Source: Neopestalotiopsis rosae
Taxonomy: Eukaryota; Ascomycota; Sordariomycetes; Amphisphaeriales; Sporocadaceae
Reading direction: 5' to 3'
Assembly (NCBI GenBank): GCA_023078685.1
Contig: JALGAS010000007.1
Location: 1,240,001-1,304,000 of the forward strand
Length of the DNA stretch: 64,000 nucleotides
In this document: positions 1 through 15,000 of the stretch, one piece after another
Layout of the letters: every line of letters starts with the position of its first letter
How positions within the stretch are numbered: the first letter of the stretch is position 1
Notes under the pieces: model-generated
What the model was told of the DNA's origin: nothing
The model's input: only the letters and a program-made list of their open reading frames with translations
The model's database searches: none
Program-made: the position numbers and the translations under genes

Positions 1-3000
1 ACCCCATGTCCGTCCAAGTTCTTGGCTTGCAGCGGTGCAAGCCTTTGATGGCTGTGTGGGTCTAGGTATGCGGCTTTTTGCTTGATCGCGGTCGTCGTCG
101 ATAGGCCCGGTCCTCTCATGCCGGCACCTATCTCCAGCTCAGCTCACGCCCCCCCTCTCGCGACCTTCCTAGCACAGCAATAGCGCGACGGATTGCAGAC
201 TGGGGTGTGGGATGTGGATAGTCAACTGTGGATTTTGAGGCCCAGACAGGCTGCGCTTACACTAGAGATGTGAAGTGCGGATAGGCAAGGCAAGGTAAAA
301 TATTTAGCAGCAAAAAGATGAGACTGTGAATTGGAAAAGGCTCCATTTTGTTGTTCATGGTCATCAATGTTGGTCGTTAGCGGTACTGGACATACCGGTC
401 TAGTCCAGTCCACTCGAAAATCCAACTTAAGGAAGTCGGTAGGCCGGCTCTGGCTTCCCAGCGCCCAGTCGCCCTACCATGGTACACGTACACACTTGCA
501 ACTCAAACCCTAGGGCACTACTACTACGGGTACCGGACTCTTTTTTTGCTGCAACTAGGAGCGGGTGCGTAACGCAACTCCAATGTAATGTACGATTTAA
601 GCTCGCATCTGAAAGGGCCACACTTTCAGGGGGGTGAACCTCGTCCTTCTTCGAGACCATACTGTAGTACATGGCAGCCTCTCGGGCTCTGTCTTTGTCG
701 CTCTTTTGACGGTCCATTATACTGCGTTGTACTACCCATATCATGTAATGTAGATAGTCATCATGCACACATGCGCGACGGGTAGATACAATGACTTGAG
801 TCTCTGCGACAGCATCAAATTGAACATATTAAATCATTAGCCCCATCACGCGCGGCTTTCGGAGTCAAAATCAACCATTCATCAAATTCCGTCTTGCGCC
901 TATCTTGCATAACCATAGTGGTAGCGCAAGCGGCACCGAAAGAAGGGCGACGCGCCCCTCCCCATCTACCAGCTACGTACTTCGTACTTCATACACACAG
1001 TTAGTAGCATCCCACTTCTGGGCTTGGGGCCCTGCCTTTGCCTTGCCTTGCCCACCACCCACCCACCTTTCCACCCCATGGACATACATAGCCGCGCTGG
1101 GCTTGTCTCTCGCGGCTTCTTCCCCGAGTGACCACCCTGGCTCGGGAAGAGAGGCAGAGAGGGAAAAAGAGGGAGGGGGGTTATTATTATGGGGAGAAGA
1201 AGGGAGATCTCACCCAAAAGTAAGATGAACCTTTTTTTTTGAGATGTTGTTTGTTGGCGATTATCAGCAACATAAGCACCGGAATGTCACCCACCCGATG
1301 ACTGCTGCTCTCTCCGGTCATACGATTCAAAATGATAATAGGTAATAATAAAACACACAAGAGACGGAGAGATTGAAAGGTACATACGTCGTCTCTGTGA
1401 TGAGGATTTTCATTTCATCCGAGAAAGAGGAGAAGCCAGATGAGGAGGAAAGATTGACCAGGACCCCCGGCACCGAAGGGGGGATTTCCTCCAGGCGTAC
1501 ACGAAAGAGAGAGAGATCCCACAGTTGAAAATTTCTGTTATTGCTTTTTCGTCTATTCTCGGTTCAAGAAAGACACAATTCGCAAATGGATTCTTTGTTC
1601 ACCGGAAGAAGACATACAAATTGATCATAGTGGATAACTAAGTTCAATTACGGATCGTGATCCCGGAGGTCTGGATTTCGTTGGTTAACCCTGACGGCGG
1701 ACGGATTTTTTTTCTGATCTTCAATCCCTACCCTTACTACAGTAGGACAGCCGAAAAGGCCGAGAGATTTGCTACTGCAAGGCGTTGCTGTATGTACGTT
1801 GTTTCGCGCTTTTTGCCGATCGTCTTTTTTAGTCAGGAGTATCTCAATGTTTCCTCAATCAAAAAGCCAGGACCCATGGAGGTTTTTTACGGTGGTGCGC
1901 CGCCTGGCCGCCGGCGGCCGGGCAAGGGCTTTCTTCAATTGTTCCCGGATCTAGACGGTATCAAGGGCCTGTTTACTAAACCAACAACGGCTACTTTGCT
2001 GTGTTCCTTTTGATATTGTGCATATGTTTGCCGAGGCAGGATCTAGAAATAGTAATTAGATCCCTACCCACCTACCCGAGTAGTATCATGAAACGAACCA
2101 TTGAAGGTTACCATGTGGGATTAGCAAGAAAAAAAAAGGCGCCCTTCACAGGCGCGTGTGTTTCTGTTCGAAGCGAGCGCTTTTTCTCGGAACATGCGTG
2201 TTCGGGTAAAAAGAGAGTTTGACATGGTTATATAATAGTCTGGTACTTTTTTGGTGTGTGTGCGTGTGCGTTCAGGTGAATCTGGTAACCGAATTCCAAA
2301 AGCCTCACTTCATTATCAAAGGAATGTGGGAGGCTTGTAGGAAGGGGGAAAAAAAACGCACCGACCAAAGAGAAAGATAGGAAAAGAGGCGTTTTTGGGA
2401 GGACACGAGCCGCGCTGAGCTGGATAGAAGAACAAGACAATTGCTTGTAGTATATTCCGCCCAGCGAGATCTATCCGTTTCTGTCTTGTCTCGCAGTATA
2501 CTTCAGACTTCCCAAGTCAAGTCGAGCCGTGAAATCCCATGGCTTTTCTTAGTCACGTATGGAAAAACGGCGTGGCTAACCGTTGGTTGTAGTCAATGAT
2601 CTCGGTATCTGTAGCCGGCACAAGAAGAACCAAAGAAGCAATAAAATCACCAATAACCACCAAAAACCAAAACGGCCCCATCCAGTAACGGAATAAAGTG
2701 TGTACAGAGAGATAGCGAAGTATAACCCGCGTGCCCGCTTGGCCTTGTCCCCGTCCCCAGAAGGGATGGAGGGGGAACTGGATTGATGGGACGGCGATCA
2801 TCGGACAAGCGCGATGGAGACAGTGGGCAAGGATCGCGGCTATGTAGAGTTACGTGGTACCTCGTAAGCAGCAGCACATCAACCCACAGCGGAGTTTTTT
2901 ACCCTCTCTGCTCTCTTGGAAATCTGTACTATAGTATGTACGTACTTCTTTTTTCTTTCTTTTCTTGGGTGAGCTCGCTAGTGACACTGTAGGGGCGTTC

Positions 3001-6000
3001 AAGTATGAAGTCGTTCAGAGTAGCGGTGAAGGATCCACTAACTGGGACGGGGACAGCTCTGAACTTTGGGACCTGGACAGGCTGGTTTGGCTGGCAATGC
3101 TGGCCTATCGAACGCTTGCACCATTCATGTTATCCCCTCTTTCGTCGTCATGAAAAAGTCCTGAAGTAAAAGAAAAAATTAAAGTGAGGTGAAGAAAATG
3201 TCATACTGTGTGCCCAAAATAAGTCGTGATCGCGGGCAGGACAGTGACCAGGAATGTTTGAATCGCTGAAAGTGGACGTATGCCGGGGATAGAGAACAGG
3301 ACGATGGCCGAGGCCCTCCATTTTGTTGATTGTTGGCTTACACATATCATGATAGGTACCTCGGTGCGCCGGTTCCAAATCTTGGTACTACTCGGTAGTG
3401 GTGAATGCTCTGAAGATAGGGAGCTAGCTACTTCATTCAACTGATACTACACTCAACTCGCTCTACTTTGAACTCAAGGTACGTTACTGTAGTTTGATAT
3501 GTGCAGTATAGATCTCGTGTAAAAATTGATCAAAAGATAGATCAATAAAAAGAGTATAGAAAGCCATGCAATAGACGTATGCGGGTGTGGTTTATTTGTC
3601 CTGCATCAATTGCATTGTTCATGTCATGGCTGCAGGCTGAGCATGTAGAAGAGGTACATTGCATGGTGCTGTATAACCTGTACATACATGTAAAATCGCA
3701 GTGCCATGTAGGCTGCAGCCACTAAACTGGTTGGGCGACTGGGAGCTATAGCCTATGGGTGAGTAGTCCCAGGTACGTACAAGGCTCTCACAGTAGCTAA
3801 GAATCAGCCCGCATGTACTTGGTAACGGTACAGTAGCCTGAGAAAACGAAGGGAGACACACATAGTATGTCGTGCATCACATCCACGTTCCGTCTTCCAA
3901 TTGGAAGAGCGTCGGTTGGACGAGAAGTGGCCACGCCATGTGAGAAGAGGGAACTTAATTGCGTTTCTTGGCAAGCCAGCTCTCCACGCTAGTATGTAGT
4001 AGTTGGGTGACTTACAGTAGGACTATCAATCTGTTAAAGTACGAAGACAGAGTGGAAGGGAGGGAAAGGGAAATAGGAAAAAGAAACACACAACAGCCTG
4101 ATTGATGATGGGGAACAAGGTCGTTACCCGTGAGGGTTGTACGTACGTCTGTCTACTAGTAATGAAGACCTCACTTTTGGCCCCCTCCCTCCTTCGCTTG
4201 CTTGCTTGCTCCGGCTGTGCTGGCTGGAGGGGCAAGTCCAAGTCAGTCAAGTCAGTGAGGCCCGGCAATTATCTGTGCTGTCTTTGCGACGGCGTGTGAC
4301 CATGACCCATCTTATTAGCCTCGAACCACGGGAAGCGGTCCGCATTTGCAGTGTTTCCTAGCGAATTAGAATATAGGAAATTCTCTGACCCGAGTAGGGA
4401 AGGGCAAGTGAGAGTGAGTGGTCTCGTCTTTTCTAGGCTGGGTTACGCACTTGTCCTTTGCGTGTGAGTCCAAAAGGGCTGAGTGAGTCTTGATGAGAGA
4501 GAATACATTGCGCCCTGTAGTGGTCCATGTACACACAGCGTCTGTTTCGTGCTGCGTGTCACTGAAGTGTAACCGACTGTTACGTACTTGCGAATAGAGT
4601 ATGTACACATATTGCCTGCAGTCGTTTCTCTACGGTACGGGAAATACTCGTGCGTGCCAAATGAGCGTTCAAGGTCGAGTCACGTTGGTTGGGTCACTCT
4701 GATAAGCTCCCGAAACAAGGGGTCGATCATATGTATACTATGGTACATTTTGCAAAGTACACTTTCTAATCCCAGATTTCGGTCGGTCCATTGGTGCTTA
4801 TGGGCTTTTGATCCAGCAAAGAAAACAAAAAAGATCTGGGGCCCTGCGAGCCTAGAGATGTCACTTGGAGGAGCAGGCAGGGCAGGGCAAGGCAGGGCAG
4901 GCCTCCTCTGGGTAGGCCCGGCCTCGCTTCTTGCAAAAAAGAGAAGAGAAGACCCCAGTCTGCAAGGTTATTGAACATGTATTTCAACACTGTGCCTCAC
5001 CCAACGAGAGAAAGCGGGTGGTCGTCGTCGACGTGGGCAGCGCTGATTGGACGTGAATGTCCAGGGAGACTGGCACCGTGCGGAGACCATGGACGACAGA
5101 GCCTGATTGTAGTGTGTATCCGTAGTGTGTCATGGGCCCAGCGGAAATAATACTTTGCGATTATTCAAGAGAAAAAAAAAGCACACCTTTTCTCTCTCTC
5201 TCTTGTCCAGCGAAAATTACTACTATCCCGGCCCTATTACCCTCTTGAGATCTAACCATGGCGATTTGGTAGCCCGATCGGACGCCCGTTGACCCAATAG
5301 GACATCGGATTACGCATCGTTCCAAATTGTCCTGTTGGTCGCGAAAAGCCTGGGAAATGATTGCAAGTAAGAAGAAAAATACTCATTGCGACACGCTACT
5401 AGTACGTATGTACGTATGTACAGCGGCGAATAAACCTTGAGCTCTAGACCTAAAACATGTGGTGGCATCGGAATTCAAGTGCGACTATGCAGGATCTTGT
5501 GCCCTTTCTAGTCCTCTTGTTAAAAATAGGCAAAAGCAAAAGCTGGATTTCTTTCCTCCTAATTCCAAGTTCCCGGGACAAGCGGTCTACCGCGGAACTG
5601 GCGTGGTGATCATAGAACGTCGCGATATAACCCATTCTTCGCCAATTCAAGCTATTCTCTCACCTGCTTCTGCCATATAGTACATACCACAGTAGGTAAG
5701 CTTTTGTCTGGGCGCGGCGCAAGTAAGATTCAAGAAATTGAAGAAATTCGAGCAACGTTTAAAACACCCTTGCATCCCAACCACCCAAATACGGCACAGG
5801 CGTGGAGTGCTTTGAGTGCTCGTCTACTGTGTAAAGTCAGCAGCTTATATTACTGCTCTACCGTATTCTGACTATTCCATATCCATGGCTTCATGACCTC
5901 TGGTCGCCGTTGGCGCTTATTTGAGTAGCCGCCACAGGGAAGATGTAACCCCCTTACTCAATCTAATGGATCAGCAATATGGAATAGTCGTCAAAAAAAG

Positions 6001-9000
6001 ACGGGCCCTTGAATATGATATATGCAGCATACGTAGATGCGCAATCTCGACTTTGCTACTAAATGGGACAATCCATAGTCCACACGCGGGAAGGCACTTT
6101 GAATCTGACCGGGATGGAGAGAATGCAGCAGTGAGCATGGGGGTAAACACCTCCTGCAACTATCATTGGTTATGTTCTAGCATTGCATAACCGCCGCCCG
6201 CTGTGCGTTAGACTGCTGCTTGATCATGCAAGTGTTCAGCCATCAAAGAAACAAGGTGGGGGGATCCTCTTAAACGCCCCTGGTCTCGATCCCACAGTAA
6301 GATCTAGACTGGGGGACGTATGATGAGAAAAAACCGAAGACAAAGATTGATTGACACTCCCTCTCCATACATCGTGTATAATAGCTGCTGACGGAAGAGG
6401 CGTCTGTTACAGTACCTCACTGTGCCGCGCTGCATGTCTCTCTCCGCGTGTGGCTGGGGAAGACCTGTGAGCAAGGCAGAATCAAACATTGCTTTTTTCT
6501 TCCTTCTTTCTCATGGCATCCACAAAGCCATGACGAAATACTAGAGAGGGGTCCCGTAATACGTATATGTCGCTGAACCAAATGCCGAATGGCAAAAGAT
6601 AGAGGATCACCACCACCACCAATTACTGCAAGCCGATATACCTACCACCAACGACTCTGCAGACCCTGTCGTGCACCTCAAGCCGATATCGTGCTTCCAT
6701 CTGCATGCCCCCCGGAAGGAACGGGCACGACTCTTTTTTCCCTACATATTCCTTTGAGAGAACGTGCCCTCCCTGTTCACATGATCTGCCTGCTGCGTAC
6801 ATATTGACTGGCTACGGAATATTGCCTCTATCAACAAGGATATCCGTAATGGCCGGGCGAGGCAGTCCGACCGAGAGGAGGAGGAGGAGGGAATACACCC
6901 TGGCGAATTAGACATTCCTCTCGAGAATCTGGGGTCTGCACTGACCAATTCGGGATATTTCTTGTCAGACCCATTATTACTACATGATACGACTGTTGGC
7001 ACTGGGGGGTCCCTTTTTGCAGATGATCATCTGATGCTGCTTTTGTAAATCACGACTGCTTTTTCTGATCCCAGGCTTTTTGATGACAATTACTATTGTG
7101 TCTGTTTGCTTACATGCAAAGAGTATCATCTACACTGTCAAGGCATGACGGCCCCCCCTCCTTCTCCTTCCCATTTTGGCGGCAAATGCCCACTTTCAAC
7201 AGCAACAATTCGATATTGCTGCACTCTTTTGGTAGTTTTCCGCCCCCGTGCACACTAGTCTCAGCGACTATACGCTACTTTTTTCAGGTTGATATATGAC
7301 GTAGGTAATACTCAACCTCTGGGGGACATGAACAATTCGGAACCCTTCATCATCCACCAATGTGCGCGCGAGCCCGTTGCAAGGACACACTGAAACTCGA
7401 GCAAAATGTGCCAACCACCGACCACCACCCCAAACCCGGAAGCTGGGTTACCATACCTTGTAACTGTAGGCATTTGCTCTTTCCATAGAATTGTTAATGC
7501 CCTGCTGGCGTACACATCAGTTGTCAAAGGACCGGGGGATACATATCACTTTTTTAGATTAAAAAAGACATCTGCGGATGATGGGCATGTGCATAAGCAT
7601 AGCATGGCATGACATTACATGACATGACATTGAGGCTCTCTCACTTTTGTCACTTACAGCATGTGGCATGGTTACCTTGCTTGACATGTAATTGTTACTT
7701 TTTTTTCCGAATCAGCTTTTTTCCTCTGGTTCCAACATGCTTACCTACAGGTGTATGTAGGTACGGGGGAAACGGCGAACTCGCGTGCAACTACCACTCC
7801 GGCCAGCCCTCGGAAAGTGTGTGAACCTGCATGTAGGGGAAACCAGGGAAAATTTTTGTGTACACGGTATTTGGTATAGGTGGTCCCTTGATGCGTACAT
7901 ATTGCAGTTTTTGGCGGCGTCTGTGCACTTTTCCTCCGCCGTGGTAAGCATCTACTTTTCAGCCCTGCAGCGCCGTTGTGGCCTTGTGGATTCTAGACTA
8001 CGGGATTATAAGGGGTCCCTGAACATCCCAATATCCCGCGACTGGGCACTTGTGTGGTTGAGTATGTATGCAATCTTCACCTGGCCCTTTTCGTTCCTGG
8101 CTTGATTCGTCGAGCCCCAACGTTTTAGTCGCCGAACAAGATCTACTATGTAGATATCAAGCTCGAAGCAATATTGGTCAACTTGCGATTAATCCACCAA
8201 GGGCCCATTTTTACTTGATTGTGTTGGGCTGGTCCGCAAATTGTCTCTGAGTAAGCCCTGGGATACCAACGAGCATGAGAGTTACGGGAGTCACCGACCC
8301 GATCTGGGGGTGGGAAAAAAGGAAAGGGCTGAAAAGTCAAGTCTTCCCAGTTCCCTTTGCCGCCCGACGATCGGTCTTAGTTCTTTTGAGACACGAGTAT
8401 AGCAAAGAAAGAAGGAAAAAAAGAAGGCGGCTGGAATAGCGGCTCACACTAGGGTACCCTGAAACGTGAGTGGGCTGAACACATGTACACACATACAAGT
8501 CTTCCATTCTCTGCCGTCTTCTCGATCACGGGAAGAACGAATGGAAGAAAAAGAAACGACAGCTAACAAAAATTGTGTCTCGTCTTTTGGTTTCGGGGCT
8601 TGGGCCAGTAGGCAGTGGCCACGCGCCCGGCACGGGAAGGCTGGGAGGGTTAGGTCGCCACGTTGTCAAAGGGGTGGCCCCGTATTCCGAGTTGACGATG
8701 TCAAGGTTCGTTGGCAGTTTGGAAAAAGCAATCTTACACAGATTTTCGTTTTCTTTTTTCCCTTTTCTTGTTCTGTAATTTCATGGATTTGTCCCGCGTC
8801 GCCGATTTCGCACAGGCAAAGAGGAAGAAATTGGATATATTGTGCGAGGGAACTCTAAATGGCCTGATGATTGTCGTGTTCATGCTATTCTTATTGCTAG
8901 TGATTGCTAGTATATGGAAAAAAGGTCTCCGCTTTTGGATAGTAAGACTAGACCATTAGCTGCGGGTAGTATAACAACTGCGCCCAGCATACTGGGTGTG

Positions 9001-12000
9001 CAGTGCAGTATGCTGGACTCTCTGCCTGCAGTTGCTGCTGTAGTCAGGACAAACGTCCCAGGGCACCAGAACTGGACAATCTCTTGACAGCCGCGCGAAT
9101 GATGATTCGCATGATGCGCAAACTAACAGATGCAGTTCTTGGCTCAGACAATTGGATATGGTTTGTATGGTCCCAGACGGGATCGCCATCTTTTACCTTT
9201 ATACCTGCAGGCCCCGTTGATCTCATCTACTATTACCACTACTGTGCGTGCTATACTGCTGTGCAGATGCAACTCACTAGTTGCAATGGAAGCAGCCGAC
9301 CAGATGGACGGGCTACTATCTTGGCGTCTCTTGTCTACTACCAGCTACTACTTCTGCTTGCTAACTACTGCTACTACTACTGCGGATACACTTCACGCAG
9401 AGCGGAATCTCGCATAAGGATCCGTTCCAGTCTGCAGAAGGGTTGCATAGGCGGCGGTCCTCTCAACTAGTGTAGTCATCTGCACGCCGCATTCCCACCC
9501 CCCACTTATCAACTACTGAGTTGTATTCCCGCCGTATGCAGGGCTAGTCATGGATGCAGTGATCAACTAGTTGTCAAGAAAGAGACACACATCTTACAGA
9601 AGCAATCGCCGCGAGGAGAGAAAGGACGATGCCCAATCCCTTCTTCAACGGTTCGTGCTGGGCCGGTAACGATTTCCGGACGGGAAATGCTGCAAAGCTA
9701 GTAGAGCAGCGACCACCATCCCCCCGTCGTCCCATGTAGCCCACAAAATCGAGGCGACGGGACCACATGATGGCTGCTTGGTGCGAAACAAACTTACTTG
9801 CGTAGGGCGAATAGGGCTCCATTTTTGGCCCAGAAACAACACAGACAAAGAGATCTGCTTTTTTCTGTTGTTCGCTGTGAAACACTATGATCATATGCCG
9901 TTGACTCGATGATCACGTCATGCATTCGCGTTGAAAGCTTCTTGCAGTCCGTATAACAAATCTTGTGGGCAGAATACCCAAGAACATCGAAAAACAGTAA
10001 CGGCTGTAATCTTCCTTTGAGACCCTGGCCCTCTACGCCGCAGCCTCAGGGCTAGACGGCCAGCCAGCCAAGCCAGCAAAGCGTTATTGTTGTGGCCACT
10101 TTTCCATCTCAGATATATCGATGGTGCTACAGCATGAGGCAAGTGTAACCGGCTTGCTTTTCTGGTGTAGGACACAGACTGCGCAATCAAGCATGGTAGA
10201 GGGGTGGTGGGAAGCACGACAAGTTGTGTGCTTTCTTCTTCTTCCACCTTATCCACTCAAAGTCCCTCAAGAGACGTTGAATGGTTGTTCGCACGTGCAG
10301 CCCAGACCGTCCTGCTGCTGCTGCTGCCGCCAATGCCAGCTCGGCCAGGTAAATAGCAGCAGTACAGTCAGATCCTTCTGATTGTCCCCCATGTAAGTGG
10401 CACTCCGATGGCCGCAGCAAAGAAGACCCTTCATCCTCCACTCTTTCAACAAAATCCAGGATTGATTGATTACCTGGACATACATTGCTGTTATTGTTGG
10501 GCCACTGTATGAAGTACATAGTCTTGCTTGAGAGGTCTAGTTTGCGAGGCAGAGTGCAAACTGCAAACCATCTTTCAGCATCTGACTGGATATAATTGAT
10601 TTGCCCGAGTCACGATGTATACGACCCTCTTAGTAGAATATGTACTTGAATGATTCAGAACCCTATGCAAGCTTGTTCAGTTTGCAGATGCGCCCCAGAT
10701 GGCATACCAAACAAAGAATATGATATCTTGGGGGACTCACAGGGATGTTACCATTGACCACCACCTGGCGGCAGCGACACATGCATACACCAACACAGAC
10801 CCTGACTGTGCGTATGCAGTGGCTACCGTCTTTCTGGCCAAATGTCAAAGACCAGGGCCTGCTCGCCATGGGGCTCTGATCCCAAGTCCGAAACAGCAGT
10901 CTATGTGCACTTGAGGCATGTCAAATTCCTGTCGACTGCCCATGCTGTGCGGTATGGAGTATATACACCAGGGTGATAAACCCGTCCAGACTTATTATTC
11001 CCATGCCCAGAATAGATAATGTGGCCCGACATAGCCGTTGCAGTGAGTAGACGTACTATGTACGGGTACAGGGTAAAGAGTGGATAGTCTATGGCCTGTG
11101 AAGATGGGCCAACGGGTTTACTGCGCAAGTGTTGTGACTACAGCGATGATGCCAAGATGACAGCAATTGGGGGACTTTTGTTCAACGTGGAGATAGATTT
11201 TGGCCTGGGTTTCCATGGAGTTGCCTTGTTTGGGGAGAACATGCCGTTGTCTTCTCTGTTGTCAATTATCCATCCCTCTCTTTGTCCATAGCAATCAATC
11301 AATCAATCAATCAATTAATCAAGCAAGCAAGCAAGCAAGCAGGCAGGCAGGCAGGCAGGCAGTCAGGTCAGCCATGGGGGTCAAGGTCCAGGCCTCGGTC
11401 CGCAACGGCTAGGATGGCGATATCAAGCGGGCGTTGGCTGACCCGATGACTGACTGCTGACTGGCAAGCCTGGAGGTCTGTAACCCTGTAGTATTGGGGG
11501 ATCCACATATAAGCCCAGGATACTGATTAGCAACAGGGACTTTTTAACCTTTCTTGTCATTCCAAGACGAAAAGCTGAGGAGAGGAGGGGGGATCGATGA
11601 GCAGATGGGGGAACGGATCCGACAAAGAGAGACGACAAACAGAGTAGGGAAACAGAGATGTGGGTGTGGGGCGGGGCGAGTTGAGAGCAAACCACGTCGA
11701 CCACAGTTGGCAGCCCTTCAATACGTACTGTGTAGCTAGCTATACCTGTTGAGAGAGGCATTGCTATCGACTGATGACATTTCGTCCAATATCTCAATGG
11801 CGCTGCTATGCAATTAATTTGAACATTTCTTTGCCTGCAGCTTTTGATGGTTCTGGATCGGATCTGCACAAATGCAATAGATCCGGGGAAATAGAGCTTT
11901 TGCAGTGGCGAATATGCCCATCCGACCACTTGGTGGCTATTCTCTACCTTTGTGAAGGCATGTACGAGAAAGGTTGTGACGCACGATGTTTGCATAGCCA

Positions 12001-15000
12001 GGAAAGGTGGTCCATCAAAAGACGTCCTCTGCTGGTTGGGTTTTTTTGTGCAGGACAACATAACAATAAGCTTGACACGAAGACCTGATGGTCGGTGCTC
12101 CATGAGCATTCATTCGTATCCATACAGCTCTGCTTCCGTTCGTGGGGAGGTAGATCCCTTGATCATGATGAAAAGGAACACCTCAGCAAGGAGGAGGCAT
12201 CGTGGTACCGAACGTTGCACGAAATATGACGGAATGGGCTCAACACGAGCGATGCAAGGCTATGAGCTTGCAGACATTGGTCATCATCCAGGACCCGTGG
12301 CCCTAGGAAAGCTACCATAGTACCTACCTTTCCAACGGTAGGGACCTGAATTGGTGTGCGTGCCGTGCTGTGCTGTATACTCCGTACGTGTTACTGTGCA
12401 GACGATGGCGACAATTGATGTGAGCCCGCGAGTCGTGAGCCGTTTAGCAATTGGCGCGCTGTCGGCGGTTGTGGGGTCAGGTACCGTTTCCAGCGTTGAC
12501 AATGGCGATATCTGTGGGTGAGACGTAACGAAAACTGGCGGAGGACAGGAGGGGTGGAATACTTACCAGGGAGGGCGGCCAAGCTGAGCTGACGGGAGGG
12601 GGAGGGGAGGGAGAAAAAAAAAATCAATTTAGTGAGGGGTCAAGAAAAAAAAAAAGAGCCTTCGAACCAAAGTACCGCTAGTGAGAGCCCGTACCCACGC
12701 CGAGTGAAGCCACCCAAGCCACCACCGTCTCAGAAAATTCAGTACGCGATAGATTAAAGAGATACTCCGTGTCACGATGCCATGGGCCAGCCGCAGTGAG
12801 TGTGTGCGAGTTGCAAGGTCGGTGAAGAAAGACGGTCTCCCAAGGTGGCCGCCTCATGTCATGATTGAATCAGTCCTCCAATCGCTGGCCAGCGACCCGT
12901 GGCGGGCAGTTCTAGGATCAGATTCAATCTCGCATTTGGGGATGGCATGGGATGATGGATTGACTGAATTCCTATTCCTACGTGTTGTTTGTTCACTGTG
13001 TATGTTGTTCTTTGCTGCCATCCCACTACCCCTGCGTGAAGACAAGACACTGTCCGAAGAGTCGATCTTTGCCTGGTCTCGTCTCTCGTCTCGCAAAAGA
13101 CTTCCATTCGCTTTTTGTCGGTATTGATATTGCTAATATCATAGTAATTCTTTGGCGTTGAATTCTATTTCAGATGGGCTGCCAAGCTCCTAGTCGTCCA
13201 GCCCTCCACCCGGAGTTTATCGTCGTCTGCAGGCCGGAGTATCAAGATTGATCTACGGACGCGCCGCAACCAGCCACGCAGGGGAAGAATTTCATGTGAT
13301 GACGAGCTTATAGCTCCCAAGCAAGGAACAAAACGTATATCATATATATCAATACCCACTAATCAAGACAATCATGGTTCGAGGGCTGCGTAAAGTCATA
13401 ACTCTGACTCGGAGGAGCAAAGAACAATAATCACAAGCTACTCGCTCTGTCTGGCTGGCTGGCTGAGCTCCGGGACCGGGGGTGACCTGCCAGGTGGAAT
13501 ACGGGCGAGATGGACCTAGGTAGTGTAAGGTTTTCACTGCTCTCCATTGTGCAATTAGAACCGCATCTCCGCCGCCGCGGTTGCTTGAATCATTCTCGGC
13601 GGGACACTGATGACTGAGCAAAGGTCTTGCAACACTAATTATATCATCGACAGTCCGTAGCAAGTCACCGTCGTTGGAATATAAAATGCACTATCGTATG
13701 GCGCCAAGTAGCGAGATGCCCATCCGGCACTGTAAGTGGATCAAAATGCAACGCGGCGTGAATGGGCAACTCGCGCCAGTGAAAGAACCTTATTAGTGTG
13801 TAGTACTTCGTAGTGTACTATGTAGTCCAGGTATTCGTACACTACCTACATAGCCCACCACGGGACGCGGCCCTCAATCAAGTAACCGCACAGTAGTGTT
13901 CGCAGAAGCTGCCTGCGGCCCCTGCTCTGCTGCCAGCCGCTTGGTAGGGAAGCCGGGGGTTGGCAGGAGATCTTACCGACCAACCGATGATGCTGGCATC
14001 AGTTCCTTTCTACGCGCGAGCGCGATTAACTCTCAGTGGCAGCGGCTGCTCAGAGGAGTCGACAACAACAACCGCTGACACGCTGCGCTTATGATGGACT
14101 ACATGCGCTCACCACCCGGGACCTGGTTAAGCGACAAGCCATTTTGTAATGTTATCAAGACGTTCTCAAACCTAAATGCTAGTATCCATGTTACGCGCTG
14201 GCTCACAAAGACGACCGTGGTCCGTTTTAGAGGAGTCATTGATGATTGCCCGCGAGCGAGCGAGCGCGCAACCTGAGCACAGACGACACAACAGACACAT
14301 GCTACTCCGAACACACACAAAAAACCAGCTGGGGAGTCCCGTCGACCCCACTCATTAACAAGAAGCGACTCCCCTGCCTGTCCGAGGCCTGAGCAGGCTT
14401 GTTGGCTTCGTCGATGGCTGGTGGCCAGGTACAGTGGAGCCAGCTACGGCCTGTGACCCGGCACCAGGCCAGATAGATGCCTGTGCAAAAGTTCCCCTCC
14501 AAGTGCCCGCGCGCCGCGATGAAAACGGCATCCGACGCCTAAGACGGCCGGACAGAGCGCGCCGAGGTGCCCGAATTTTGCTAGCCCTTGAAATCCAGGA
14601 CTCCAGGGCAAGAAGAGGAAAAGCTCGGCTCTGGCATGGTTTGCATCGTTCCCTATGAAGTACTCCAGTCTGTCTGGCGAACCGACTACATTACTCTCGG
14701 ACTGGGCAGGGCGTCCCACGGCGCAAAGCCGCCAGCACCAGCAACAGAGCCTTCCCATCTGAATGTACTAGGTAGTCCAGAGTAGAGGCCCCGGTTTTCG
14801 GAATCGGAGCACCTTTGCTATGTTTGATGTTCGTGTGTAATTGCCAAGAGAGATTGTGAGGTATTCCTCCTCATTGGGCCCGGTGTACTGTGTATCTCTT
14901 GGATCCTTGACCAAGGATCCAGATTTCCACGATCAAAGTTTCCAAGGACCCGAGAGCTTCAGTCTCAGAAACCTTTTTAGCTTTTCTTGAACCATGAGGG

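Noticed and set aside
11423..12109. 228-codon minus-strand open frame in the gene desert
   Set aside because: No domain, no presequence, irregular composition with many Cys/Ser/Pro typical of chance frames, and no matching splice structure.
13811..13853. Possible inverted repeat (CTATGTAG and CTACATAG with TAGTGTA and TACACTA)
   Set aside because: The arms occur in the order A, B, A', B', which does not fold into a simple hairpin or terminator.
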